A stretch of 46,221 nt of DNA, taken from Halomonas colorata. GTDB lineage: Bacteria > Pseudomonadota > Gammaproteobacteria > Pseudomonadales > Halomonadaceae. Position numbers and translations under genes: made by a program. Within the stretch, counting starts at the first letter, position 1. Each line of letters begins with the position of its first letter. The notes beneath the pieces are model-generated. The model saw only the letters and a program-made list of their open reading frames with translations, searched no databases and was not told the origin of the DNA. Positions 1 through 8,044 of the stretch are shown piece after piece. The stretch spans positions 1 to 46,221 of the forward strand of contig NZ_JABUZA010000037.1 in the NCBI RefSeq assembly GCF_014897985.1, read 5' to 3'.

Positions 1-477
1 CGAGAAGGATGCTGGCATCAGCCCCCGGTGTTGCACTCGGATAATGGCGCGCCGATGACGTCTTATACGCTTAAAGCAAGGCTAACAGAGCTGGGAATGC
101 TGATGTCTTACAGCCGGCCGAGAGTGAGCAATGACAACCCTTACTCGGAAGCGTTGTTCCGCACGGTCAAATACTGCCCAGCGTGGCCTACAAAGGGCTT
201 TGCATCGCTCAACGCGGTACGTGACTGGATGCTGGCGTTTGAACAGGCTTACAACGAACAGCACCTGCACAGTGGCATTCGGTATGTGACGCCCGCTGAT
301 CGGCACCAAGGCGTTGACCGTGAACGTCTTGAGCACCGCAAAGCGGTGTATGAAAGCGCTAAGCGCCGACATCCACAGCGCTGGTCAGGCAACACCCGAA
401 ACTGGGAGATACCTGGCTCGGTATCGCTCAACCCTGGCAAGCTGCACGAAATCGAGCGTAATAAACAGGCTGCCTAG
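1..477 (+). CDS. IS3-family transposase OrfB, C-terminal part (5' end outside window)
   Basis: The reading frame is open from base 1, so the start lies upstream. The visible protein is the C-terminal part of an rve-type (DDE) integrase domain. HSDNG near the start carries the second Asp of the triad, and the NPYSEALFRTVKY segment carries the catalytic Glu. The tail (HSGIRYVTPADRHQG, then a short basic end) is typical of IS3-family OrfB. The frame ends cleanly at TAG, so this looks like the intact 3' end of an element that begins outside the window. It sits at the outer edge of the prophage and may have inserted into, or replaced, prophage end sequences. The subgroup cannot be fixed from this fragment. 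Confidence 0.9.
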   Translation, partial: REGCWHQPPVLHSDNGAPMTSYTLKARLTELGMLMSYSRPRVSNDNPYSEALFRTVKYCPAWPTKGFASLNAVRDWMLAFEQAYNEQHLHSGIRYVTPADRHQGVDRERLEHRKAVYESAKRRHPQRWSGNTRNWEIPGSVSLNPGKLHEIERNKQAA

Positions 478-584
478 AGGCAGCCATTTGGACAACTGGG
501 TTGAAAATCACCGCTAATGGCCACTGCGCGTATGGTGCGCGGGGTTGTTGTGCATCAAGCGCGTTGCCAGCTGGATGAAGCGCT
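478..584. other. 3' flank of the IS3-family element and transition to prophage
   Basis: The stretch after the transposase stop should contain the right terminal inverted repeat of the element. I cannot place the exact end, because the left repeat is outside the window. No convincing gene is seen. Short frames here show no recognisable homology. Confidence 0.35.
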
Positions 585-704
585 GTGATTCCTCACCGCT
601 TGATTAGATGGGTGGAGCGGCATCCGGTGGTGGGGTTTGTGCTGCTTGGGTTGGTGATTGCTTCATTCGTGACAGGATTGGTGAGGCTGATTTTTGGGCA
701 TTAA
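585..704 (+). CDS. Possible 39-aa single-helix membrane peptide
   Basis: A GTG-started frame of 39 codons runs to TAA just before the terminator at 705-731. It encodes a short basic N-terminus (IRWVERH), one hydrophobic helix of about 20 residues (VVGFVLLGLVIASFVTGLV) and a short basic end. The composition is like a real small membrane peptide, and it ends exactly at a terminator that would serve it. There is no strong Shine-Dalgarno and no known family, so it could also be a chance frame. It may be an accessory peptide of the prophage end or part of a gene cut by the IS. Confidence 0.3.
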   Translation: MIPHRLIRWVERHPVVGFVLLGLVIASFVTGLVRLIFGH

Positions 705-731
705 AAAGCCCCGCGGTTGCGGGGCTTATTT
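705..731. terminator. Bidirectional rho-independent terminator
   Basis: A GCCCCGC / GCGGGGC stem with a short GGTT loop is flanked by A-run and T-rich tracts on both sides. It can end minus-strand transcription of the Panacea/membrane-protein pair and plus-strand transcription arriving from the IS side. Confidence 0.8.
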
Positions 732-1142
732 GTTTTTAGATGGATTAGGCGGCTCATTTAATATTGGCCCTAAGTATTTAATGATAGCCGCGCCGACTGC
801 CCCACTAAACATCATCTTATCCACTTCTTGAATGGTCGTGCTGGACATCCAGTGCCAGCTTTCAGGCAAAATAATATGCAATACGCGAACGACAAAAATT
901 AAGATCAAACTAATGCCTACAACACGCAGGCCCATTATGAATAGAGAGTGGAATGTCGACCGCGTTGTTTCATTACGTTGTTCATTCGCTTCAATTAAGG
1001 ATTTATTCGTATCCGTTTCGACACTTTCTTGATTAAATCCCCTGCTTTCTTCTTGTGCGATGGAATCGTCTAACTGTATTCCGAATAAATCAGCACCAAT
1101 CGCATCTAATGGGCTTCGGCGTTTTTTATTATCTTCCGTCAC
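726..1142 (-). CDS. Two-helix membrane protein, candidate toxin/effector partner of the Panacea protein
   Basis: The product is 138 aa with a GTG start, preceded by GAGG at suitable spacing. The N-terminal half (1-63) is polar and charged and probably cytoplasmic. One long hydrophobic segment lies at about 65-94 and a second, weaker one (MMFSGAVGAAIIKYLGPIL) at about 109-127. A short Pro/Lys tail ends the protein. No enzyme motif is visible. The gene follows the Panacea gene by 30 bp on the same strand and ends at a strong terminator, so the two form a closed bicistronic unit after the late gene D. Panacea antitoxins are known to pair with very different toxins, including membrane-active ones. 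The toxin role here is inferred from context only. Confidence 0.7.
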   Translation of the reverse strand: MTEDNKKRRSPLDAIGADLFGIQLDDSIAQEESRGFNQESVETDTNKSLIEANEQRNETTRSTFHSLFIMGLRVVGISLILIFVVRVLHIILPESWHWMSSTTIQEVDKMMFSGAVGAAIIKYLGPILNEPPNPSKNK

Positions 1143-1172
1143 GCATACCTCATTACATAAAAAACGCGAGCC

Positions 1173-1634
1173 TCATGCTCGCGCTAGTTGATGATAATGA
1201 TCTCGAATTAGCGGCGTCGGGATAATCAATCCGTGAAAACCACGCCTGTCCCACGTTGTATCCCAAGGCGTTCCGGGCTGATGGGTAATTGCAGATAGCC
1301 TGATGCCATCATGCTGCCCATATTTAGCCCAAACCTGATTAATCAATGCCTGATCATTTTCGTCAAAATGGTTCCCACAAGAACTTTCTGGCAACTCATG
1401 CTCGATTGGGCTGCTACGGTATTGCTTCACCTGATCGTACAGCTCAGGGATGACCGGGCCAAACTTCCAAGCCTGAACCTCTTCGAGAAAAAGAGGCCGA
1501 TTATTGATACCTAGGCTCCAACCATGCGCGATATAAACGAGTTTCAGCAGCTTCATGGGGGTAAGATCATTCCGTCCCGAGTCACGGGCCTTGCGAATGA
1601 ATGCGTTTGCAACAGTGTTTAGTTCGTAACTCAT
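1173..1634 (-). CDS. Panacea-domain (SocA/GepA-like, DUF4065) protein, probable antitoxin
   Basis: The 153-aa protein has the hallmarks of the Panacea domain. These are an N-terminal helix (YELNTVANAFIRKA), the LTPMKLLKLVYIAHGW segment, the AWKFGPVIPELYDQVKQY segment, and a C-terminal tail with WDTTWDRRG and a final helix. The ATG at 1634 is preferred over the GTG one codon upstream because AGGAGG lies five bases before the ATG. Panacea proteins act as antitoxins or adaptors for unrelated toxins and are frequent in prophages. The gene is first in a two-gene unit with the membrane protein downstream. It has its own promoter region, consistent with expression in the lysogen. Confidence 0.85.
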   Translation of the reverse strand: MSYELNTVANAFIRKARDSGRNDLTPMKLLKLVYIAHGWSLGINNRPLFLEEVQAWKFGPVIPELYDQVKQYRSSPIEHELPESSCGNHFDENDQALINQVWAKYGQHDGIRLSAITHQPGTPWDTTWDRRGFHGLIIPTPLIRDHYHQLARA

Positions 1635-1637
1635 CAC

Positions 1638-1771
1638 GCCCTCCTGCTTACTTTCAGCGCCCCTTGCTGTGTAATTATAATTTTGTACCTACGCTGCGCG
1701 TTGGGGGTTCAGCAGCCTACCTTATAACACCTTATATGACAATATTAGACGCTGTTTTGCTCAATTGCGCC
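1638..1771 (-). promoter_or_regulatory. Promoter region of the Panacea/membrane-protein pair with a repeated operator-like motif
   Basis: On the minus strand a perfect TATAAT (plus 1674-1679) lies about 40 bases before the start codon; the -35 is weak. Two copies of the octamer ACCTTATA (plus 1719-1726 and 1729-1736) lie 10 bp apart, one helical turn, upstream of it. This would suit an autoregulatory operator. Promoter assignment is by eye. Confidence 0.45.
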
Positions 1772-2752
1772 TTAGCTTGTGTGAATTGTTTGTGTCTCCA
1801 TCCGAATACTGCAGGTATAACCGCGTTCGGAAAATTCGTGGATCACTTCGTCAATGATCCATGACGTAGCGTCGATCTCTGGCTTGTAGCCTTGTGTGGT
1901 CACCGGCGTTTCGGGGTAAATATCCGCGCGGCCTTCGGCTAGATCCAGTGTTAGCTCGGAATGCTTGCGTTGCAGGCGCGTAAGCTCGGCGGTGGCTTCT
2001 TCGATGGCGTGGGCTTCTGTGGCGTAGGTATGCCGTAGGCGTTTGGCATTCTCGCTATTGCCCACCAACACCTCCTTTCGCTCCGCTTCGTCCAGGTCGC
2101 TCCAGTAGGCAATCACGCCTGTAAACTCTTCGCGGTCTGCAATCAGGTAGCGGTGCGTATCGCCGACGCCGCGCTTTAGCGTGAGCATGGGTATCGGCGT
2201 GCCGCCAGCGGTTACGCCGCCGTTCATTGGCATAAACAGCAGGTTGCCGTTTTTGGCCATGCACAGGGCATCAAACCGCTCGGCCAAGCGGTAGAGAAAA
2301 TGCAGGTCTGATTCGTCGGTCTGGTCGATGTGGTCGATAAAGATGCCTGCCAGTGGCGCGGCAATATTGGGGGCCAAGCCCAAGCGGCCGGCAGCAGTGG
2401 CCACGATCTCTTGCAGGGTTTTTTCGTGATAGCTTTCGCAGCGCTTGGCGGGGTTGTCCTTGCGCAGGTCGGCGCTGCGGGCGCGGATCGTGAGCACGTC
2501 CGGTGCGCCTGAGTGTTCGACTTCATCCACCGTGAAGCTACCACGATCCACCAGGGCCTCACCTTCCCAGCCCAGCGCCACGGTCAGGATCTTGCCGCGC
2601 GGCGGTATCGCCAGGCGGCCGTCGTGGTCTTCAAGCGTGAGGGTGAGTTCATCGGTGGTAGTGCCGCGTCGGTCGGTGATGGTGAGGCTTTGCAGGCGGC
2701 CGGTCGCGGCCATGCCGCCGATGCTATATGCGGGGCGTCGGGCGGGGATCAT
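1772..2752 (-). CDS. D: Tail protein gpD (late control protein D, baseplate hub)
   Basis: The 326-aa product resembles P2 gpD, the hub protein that joins the tail tube to the spike and belongs to the gp27-like/VgrG N-terminal fold. Recognisable parts are the N-terminal barrel (LTITDRRGTTTDELTLTLED), the central KTLQEIVATAAGRLGL segment followed by DESDLHFLYRLAERF, and a C-terminal helical part that ends in a beta-strand (TCSIRMETQ). It is somewhat shorter than P2 gpD. The start codon overlaps the gpU stop (TAATG), so the two are translationally coupled. It is the last gene of the FI-to-D tail operon. Confidence 0.93.
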   Translation of the reverse strand: MIPARRPAYSIGGMAATGRLQSLTITDRRGTTTDELTLTLEDHDGRLAIPPRGKILTVALGWEGEALVDRGSFTVDEVEHSGAPDVLTIRARSADLRKDNPAKRCESYHEKTLQEIVATAAGRLGLAPNIAAPLAGIFIDHIDQTDESDLHFLYRLAERFDALCMAKNGNLLFMPMNGGVTAGGTPIPMLTLKRGVGDTHRYLIADREEFTGVIAYWSDLDEAERKEVLVGNSENAKRLRHTYATEAHAIEEATAELTRLQRKHSELTLDLAEGRADIYPETPVTTQGYKPEIDATSWIIDEVIHEFSERGYTCSIRMETQTIHTS

Positions 2753-3201
2753 TACACCAACCTCGGCACGGCGCGCATCGCCATACCGGCGAGCGGGCCG
2801 AGCATGGCTAGCAGGTTGCCGTTATCGTCCTCGACACGGTTCAGCACCATGTCGAAGCCGATCTGTTGCGCTGCGCCGTCGCGCGTCAAAGCTACCTTGC
2901 GTTCTTTCAGGCTTTCCAGCACGTAGTACCCGTAGTTTTTACCGGTGCCTTCAATGAGTGGCCAGGCGTTGCCTTCGTTGGCCATATCGCGCAGCTGGTC
3001 AAGGTGCGGCTGGCCACCGGTGAACTGCGGGTGCAGTGTCCCGGTCAGCGTGATGGTGTCTTCACCCTGGCCGAGGAACTGCCGCGCGGGTAGCAGGCCC
3101 ACACGGCCTTGGGCTTCTTGCCGCCACCGGGTTTGGCGTTGCAGCTCTTGATAAGCAGCGGTATCGAGTGAAAACACGAACATGCCGTAGATCATCATCA
3201 T
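2752..3201 (-). CDS. U: Tail terminator/tube protein gpU
   Basis: The 149-aa protein matches P2 gpU in its N-terminus (MMMIYGMFVFSLDTAAYQEL) and in the GRVGLLPARQFLGQGEDTITLTG core. The family terminates or connects the tail tube. A frame extends further upstream, but the ATG at 3201 is chosen because GAGG lies eight bases upstream and it starts just after the gpT stop at 3212, as in P2. The ATG is the first of three consecutive Met codons. The C-terminus overlaps the gpD start by one base. Confidence 0.92.
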   Translation of the reverse strand: MMMIYGMFVFSLDTAAYQELQRQTRWRQEAQGRVGLLPARQFLGQGEDTITLTGTLHPQFTGGQPHLDQLRDMANEGNAWPLIEGTGKNYGYYVLESLKERKVALTRDGAAQQIGFDMVLNRVEDDNGNLLAMLGPLAGMAMRAVPRLV

Positions 3202-3211
3202 CTTTAGTACC

Positions 3212-6200
3212 TCAATCAATGTCGTGGAATGCCGAGCGGCGCGAGGCTTGGGCGCGGCGTTCGGCATCGCGTAGGGCGCGCTGCACTTCGGCGTTCACCA
3301 GACGCGCCAGATCCTGTTCGCTCATGCCCGGCGCGGCGTGGATCTCGATATTGATGCCGCCGTTGATCGTTAGCCCGCCGCTGTTAGGCTCGGCGTGATT
3401 TTGCAGCGGCGGGCGCGCATCGATCTGTACGCCGCTGGTGTCGATACGCAGCGGGTCGAATTGGGGAAGTTCTGGCCACTCGAATGCCAGGGTTTCCAAG
3501 CTGGGCAGCTCGGGCCTCTGGATTTCAAGCGAGCCCAGCTCGGGCAGCGTTGGCCGCTCGATGCGCAGTGCATCTAGCGTGGGTGTTTTTGGTGTGGCCA
3601 CCTCGCTATACAGGCGCGGCAGGTCGGGCGCGTGGATTTCTAACGCGCCTGGGCTGGGTAACGCAGGCAGCGTTGGCCGCTCGATGCGCAGTGCATCCAA
3701 CGTGGGTATTTCTGGCGTAGCCACCTCGCTGTATAGGCGCGGAAGGCTGGGCGCCTGGATCTCAAGCGCCGCAAGCTCGGGTAGCGTTGGTCGCTCGATG
3801 CGCAGTGCATCCAGCGCGGGAGTTTCTGGCTTAGCCACCTCGCTGTATAGGCGCGGAAGGTTGGGCGCCTGGATCTCAAGCGCCCCAAGCTGGGGTAGCG
3901 TGGGCCGCTCGATGGGCAGTGCATCCAGCGTGGGTGTTTCTGGTGTGGCCACTTCGCTATGCAGGCGCGGCAAATCGGGCGCTTGGATCTCAAGCGCGCC
4001 CAACTCGGGCAGCGTTGGCCGTTCGATGCGCAGTGCATCCAACGTGGGTGTTTCTGGTGTGGCCACCTCGCTATACAGGCGCGGCAAATCGGGCACTTGG
4101 ATATCAAGCGCGCCCAACTCGGGCAGCGTGGGCCGCTCGATGCGCAGTGCATCCAACGTGGGTGTTTCTGGTGTGGCTACCTCGCTATGCAGGTGCGGCA
4201 AATCGGGCGCTTGGATCTCAAGCGCGCCAAGCTGGGGTAGTGTGGGTCGCTTGATGCGCAGTGCATCCAGCGTGGGTGTTTCTGGCGTGGCCACCTCGCT
4301 ATACAGGCGCGGTAGCTCCGGTACTGTTGGTGGCGATACTTCCAGCGCGAAAGCGGGCGAGGCAATCCCGGCACCGAGCATTAATCCGGCTGCCGCATCA
4401 CGCAAACGATCCGTTAAGCTGCGCACTTGCTTCACCGGGCCGTCGGCATCGGCCTCGATGCCTTTAGCCATGCCTTGCGAGACAAAGCCACCAATAGTGG
4501 CAAACACGCGGCTGGGGGAGTGAATATCCAGCCAGCCGCGTACCGTATCGGTCACGCCGTTGGCTAGATTGGCGGCGCTTTCCGTGGCGCGATTGGCGCC
4601 GTCGCGGATGCCTTGCCCTAAACCTGCAGCGGTATCCTTCCCGAGCTGAATAGCACGGTTGGCACCATTGCTTAAAGAGTCCAGCGCGCTGCCCATGGCG
4701 TCTTGTACCCAGCCCGCGATGCTGCCTGCCATGCCCATTACTTGATCTCTCAGCGCGCCGACCATGCTGCCGATGCCATTGATCATGCCTTCGACGATAT
4801 TGACGCCAAACCCGGCAAACACACGGCTGGGGGAGTTGATACCCAGCACGCCTTTGAACCAGTCCTTGATGCCCGTGGCGATGCTGGTAATACGCTCGCG
4901 CAGAGCGGCCAGCTTTTCGGTTACTCCACCGATCAGGCCATCGATGATGAACGTGCCTAGGCTGCGGAAGCCCTCGGGTACCTCGATGCCCAGCATATCC
5001 AGCGCTGATATGAACGCGGTATGCAGTAACCCGATGGGCGACCAATCGATCAGTAGCTTGGTAACGCCGCCGATCCCATCGCCAAACGCGTCGTTGACCG
5101 TCGACCATACATTGCCCGCTGATTCACGTACCCATCCCAAGGCGCTAGTCATGCCGTTGGCCAAGCCGCCAATCATCTTGCTGCCCAGCTCGGTTAGCGA
5201 TCCGGGCAGTTCAATGCCCAGGCGGCCGAGCGCGGATGAAATGCCGCTATAGAGCAAACCGAGCGGCGACCAGTTGACCAGCAGGCGGGTAACGCCGCCG
5301 ATCCCTTCGCCGAACGCGTCTTTGATTTGCTGCCAGACGCCACTGAAAAACGCTTTGATGGGCTCCCAATATTTGTAGATGACGAGGGCAGTGGCGGCGA
5401 TGGCGAGAATGGCCCAGCCGATGGGGTTGGTGGCCAAAAATACTGCCGTTGCTTTTAACGCGCCGAGCAGGCCGACGGTGAGGGCGCGGCCGACGGCAAA
5501 CAGGGCGGTGCCGGCCGTTTTGAGTATCGGCGCGAGTACTCCGGCTTTGATGCCTAATGTGGCCATGGCAAAGCGGGCGAAGAGCAGGGGGGAGAGGATG
5601 CTGGCAAAGGTCATCGTGACCGCACCGCCAACCGTAGCCAGGGCGATCATGCCCGCCGCCACCTTGGCGATAGTGCCCGCTAGTTCGGGGTTAGCCTTGA
5701 TCCAATCGCCTACGCCGCGCGTGATAGCGGTAATGTTTTGCACTAGCCCGCGCAAGGGGCCGTCGTTGGTGTCGGTGATTGAGATTCCGACTTCTTCCCA
5801 GGCGCTGCGCAGGTTCTTTAAATCGCCACCGATGTTATCGGCCATGGTTTCAGCCATACGGGCGTTTTCACCCATGTTCTCGCCCAGGGCATTGATGATC
5901 TCATCGAGCTGGCCACCGCCCATGGCGTCGACCAGTTCCGCCATGCCGGAGCCAGCCTCTACGCCGAAGATATCCTGCATGATGGCTTTGCGTTCGACGT
6001 TGCCGAGGTCGGCAGTGGCTTGGCTGATATCGCGAAGTATTTCAGGCATGGCGCGCATGTTGCCGTTGGCATCGGAAATTTGTAGCCCGATATTTTCAAT
6101 AGCAGCTGCGCCCTTTGCTGCTGGGTTGGTGAGCCGGTTCATCATCGCGCGCATAGTGGTACCGGCCTGGCTGCCCTGGATGCCGATGTTGCCGAGGATC

Positions 6201-7450
6201 CCCGACATAGCGGCGGCTTGCTCCATGGTTAGCTTGAGGTCTTCGGCACCGCCCAGGTATTTCATGGTTTCGCCGAGCATTTCAAGATCGACGTTTGCCC
6301 GGCTGGCGGTACCGGAGAGAATGTCCGCGACCCGGCCCATTGCCCCATCGACTTCCATATCGACTTTGAAGGCGCCGGCAATGTTGGAAGCGATATCTGC
6401 CGCGCGGGCTAGCTCGGTGTTGTTGGCCAGGGCGAGGTCGAGCACATCACGCATGGAGGCTTGAATTGCCTCGCTGCTCATGCCCGCGCGCAATAGAAAC
6501 TCTTGGCCGCCGCCGACTTCGGTGGCACTAAACGCGGTGGTGCCGCCCAGGTCGCGGGATTGTTGGCGTAGGGCTTTGAAGCGTTCATCGTCAGCATCAA
6601 AGCGGCCAACGGCTTGTAGCGTGCTCATCTGTTCCGCCCAAGCGACGCCAGGCGTTAGTAGGCGACTAGCGGCGTAGCCCTGGGCGATGCCGGTGCCGAA
6701 CATGCCCATGCCGACGCCCTGGGCGCGGGCGACGTTGGCCATGCCATTTTGATAACGGTCGCGGGCTTCTGTTAACCGTCGTTGACGCTGGGCAACCTCG
6801 GTTAAGTGTCGCTTTTGTTCCTGCAGGGCGGTGTTTAGCCGCTCCTCTTTGGTTCGCAGCTCACGTGCGCTGCGGCCCAAGTTATCGGTGCTGATACCCG
6901 CTTCATCCAGCCGCGTTTTTAGCCCACGGATACGCTCGGTTTGGGTCGCGTGGTTCTGGGTGAGCCGCTTTACTTCCTCGCCTGCGTGACGGGTTCGGTT
7001 GCGGTATTCGCGCAGGGTGCGGGCGGATCTGTCGAACTCGGTCTGCGAACTGTGCAAGCGGATGCGCGCACGCTCAAGCGAGGCGTTAAGCTGGTCGGTG
7101 GGTTGTTTGGTGTTAAGCAGCTGTTTAGCGAGGCGGTCGTATTCGCGTCTATTTACCGTCAGCCCTGATTTGATACTGGCGTGGGCTTCGCGCTGCTGGT
7201 CCAATGCCTGGGTATATTGCCGGTTGCGCTCGCGGGCGTCGCGCATTGCACGGGTAGTAGTGCGTAACGCGGCGTTCGCTTTGCGGTAACTTGTGACGTC
7301 GCCTTGCTGCCTCTGTAGGTCGCGGATTTGGTTCTGGGTTTCGCGCAGTGCCTGGCCGGTTTGGCCAGCACCTTGACGCATTTTTTTGAGCGGGCCGGTG
7401 ACACGGTCCACGGCGTTGAGCATCACTTGCAGTCGTAGATTACGTGCCAT
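3212..7450 (-). CDS. T: Tail tape measure protein gpT with a seven-fold internal repeat
   Basis: At 1412 aa this is far longer than P2 gpT (about 815 aa). Residues 1-240 are basic coiled coil. About 255-480 is the TP901-type tape-measure core (VAWAEQMSTLQAVGRF, TAFSATEVGGGQEFLLRAGM). Hydrophobic segments lie at about 610-720, and amphipathic INSPSRVFAGFG-type motifs follow. Residues about 1046-1314 are seven tandem 38-residue Pro-rich units (one has a 3-residue insertion) of the pattern LPRLYSEVATPETPTLDAL...RPTLP. The last 45 residues (GMSEQDLARLVNAEVQRAL) look like the usual gpT C-terminus, so the repeats are inserted before it. The protein fills the tail tube and sets its length. Confidence 0.95.
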   Translation of the reverse strand: MARNLRLQVMLNAVDRVTGPLKKMRQGAGQTGQALRETQNQIRDLQRQQGDVTSYRKANAALRTTTRAMRDARERNRQYTQALDQQREAHASIKSGLTVNRREYDRLAKQLLNTKQPTDQLNASLERARIRLHSSQTEFDRSARTLREYRNRTRHAGEEVKRLTQNHATQTERIRGLKTRLDEAGISTDNLGRSARELRTKEERLNTALQEQKRHLTEVAQRQRRLTEARDRYQNGMANVARAQGVGMGMFGTGIAQGYAASRLLTPGVAWAEQMSTLQAVGRFDADDERFKALRQQSRDLGGTTAFSATEVGGGQEFLLRAGMSSEAIQASMRDVLDLALANNTELARAADIASNIAGAFKVDMEVDGAMGRVADILSGTASRANVDLEMLGETMKYLGGAEDLKLTMEQAAAMSGILGNIGIQGSQAGTTMRAMMNRLTNPAAKGAAAIENIGLQISDANGNMRAMPEILRDISQATADLGNVERKAIMQDIFGVEAGSGMAELVDAMGGGQLDEIINALGENMGENARMAETMADNIGGDLKNLRSAWEEVGISITDTNDGPLRGLVQNITAITRGVGDWIKANPELAGTIAKVAAGMIALATVGGAVTMTFASILSPLLFARFAMATLGIKAGVLAPILKTAGTALFAVGRALTVGLLGALKATAVFLATNPIGWAILAIAATALVIYKYWEPIKAFFSGVWQQIKDAFGEGIGGVTRLLVNWSPLGLLYSGISSALGRLGIELPGSLTELGSKMIGGLANGMTSALGWVRESAGNVWSTVNDAFGDGIGGVTKLLIDWSPIGLLHTAFISALDMLGIEVPEGFRSLGTFIIDGLIGGVTEKLAALRERITSIATGIKDWFKGVLGINSPSRVFAGFGVNIVEGMINGIGSMVGALRDQVMGMAGSIAGWVQDAMGSALDSLSNGANRAIQLGKDTAAGLGQGIRDGANRATESAANLANGVTDTVRGWLDIHSPSRVFATIGGFVSQGMAKGIEADADGPVKQVRSLTDRLRDAAAGLMLGAGIASPAFALEVSPPTVPELPRLYSEVATPETPTLDALRIKRPTLPQLGALEIQAPDLPHLHSEVATPETPTLDALRIERPTLPELGALDIQVPDLPRLYSEVATPETPTLDALRIERPTLPELGALEIQAPDLPRLHSEVATPETPTLDALPIERPTLPQLGALEIQAPNLPRLYSEVAKPETPALDALRIERPTLPELAALEIQAPSLPRLYSEVATPEIPTLDALRIERPTLPALPSPGALEIHAPDLPRLYSEVATPKTPTLDALRIERPTLPELGSLEIQRPELPSLETLAFEWPELPQFDPLRIDTSGVQIDARPPLQNHAEPNSGGLTINGGINIEIHAAPGMSEQDLARLVNAEVQRALRDAERRAQASRRSAFHDID
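3509..4315 (-). repeat. Seven tandem 114-bp repeats inside gpT
   Basis: The 807 bp equal seven units of 114 bp plus one 9-bp insertion, all in frame (38 aa each). DNA identity between neighbouring units is very high by eye, pointing to recent duplication or gene conversion. The encoded unit alternates TPETPTLDALRIERPTLPELGAL with LEIQAPDLPRLYSEVA. It is rich in Pro and Leu and lacks Gly runs or Cys. Confidence 0.95.
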
Positions 7451-7459
7451 CGGTTTTCC

Positions 7460-7980
7460 TTACTTATTGCCTTGCTTGGGCTTGCTGCCTTCGTGGCGTT
7501 TGCGGGCGCGTTCGCGCCATTCCATCAACTCTTCCAGCTCCATGCCGTCCATGGCCTGGGGTTCCCAGTGGAAGACCATGGCTAGATCCGCCATGGCGTC
7601 TTCGACGAACTCGGGCAGGCTTAGGCTTCGATGTCCTTGTATTTCTTTGGGGTCAAAAAACCGTTCAGCGCCGTACCCAGCTGCACCAGGTCGACGATGT
7701 CCATGGTTTTCAGCTCGGCTTCGGTGAGGCCGGGGGTGGTGATGCGTGGCATCACTTTTGTGAGCGCGGCGACGTCCAGGTTCATGATGTCAACCAGGGA
7801 GACGCCACGCATACCGCCGCTCATAGGCTTGCGGACGGTGATTTCAGTCACCTCGTTTTTGCCGCGCTTTAACGGGGTTTCCAGCTCGACTACTTCGGTT
7901 GGTACGCCGGGGGCGGTTTGGGTTTCAGCGGCTTGTGCTTCGGTTGCCTCAACGGCTTGGGATTCAGTTTTAGTCGTCAT
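7460..7980 (-). CDS. E': Tail assembly chaperone gpE+E' (predicted -1 frameshift product)
   Basis: gpE contains the heptamer TTTTTTG (minus strand, plus 7654-7660) read as GGT TTT TTG. A -1 slip there enters a frame that bypasses the gpE stop and continues to TAA at 7460-7462. The extension includes PEFVEDAMADLAMVFHWEPQ and ELMEWRERARKRHE. This is the organisation of P2 E/E', where the same slippery heptamer makes the long chaperone that folds around the tape measure. The E' frame has no start of its own, ends 9 bp before gpT and has the usual E' composition, so the frameshift is well supported though not proven. Confidence 0.85.
7621..7980 (-). CDS. E: Tail assembly chaperone gpE
   Basis: The 119-aa protein corresponds to P2 gpE. 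It has an acidic, Ala/Glu/Thr-rich N-terminus, then a conserved core (VVELETPLKRGKNEVTEITVRKP, MRGVSLVDIMNLDVAALTKVMPRIT). The C-terminus LNGFLTPKKYKDIEA contains the frameshift site for E'. Its N-terminus is about 25 residues longer than I would expect for P2. It lies between the tail tube gene FII and the tape measure gene T. That position is conserved for chaperones that wrap the tape measure during tail assembly. Confidence 0.92.
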   Translation of the reverse strand: MTTKTESQAVEATEAQAAETQTAPGVPTEVVELETPLKRGKNEVTEITVRKPMSGGMRGVSLVDIMNLDVAALTKVMPRITTPGLTEAELKTMDIVDLVQLGTALNGFLTPKKYKDIEA

Positions 7981-8044
7981 GGTGCATTCCTATTAGTTGA
8001 GTGTGGCCACCGTTGGGTGGCCGCTGGTTTGAGAGGAAAAGGAT

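Noticed and set aside
531..704. Remnant of an Ogr/Delta zinc-finger gene after D
   Set aside because: Cys residues in short frames here do not follow the Ogr pattern; no support.
3438..4523. A 361-codon plus-strand frame and other long frames opposite gpT
   Set aside because: It is the antisense shadow of the 114-bp repeats and mirrors their period; no ribosome site or known family.
5379..6464. A second 361-codon plus-strand frame opposite gpT
   Set aside because: Composition is that of an antisense shadow of a high-GC gene, with low complexity and no domain.
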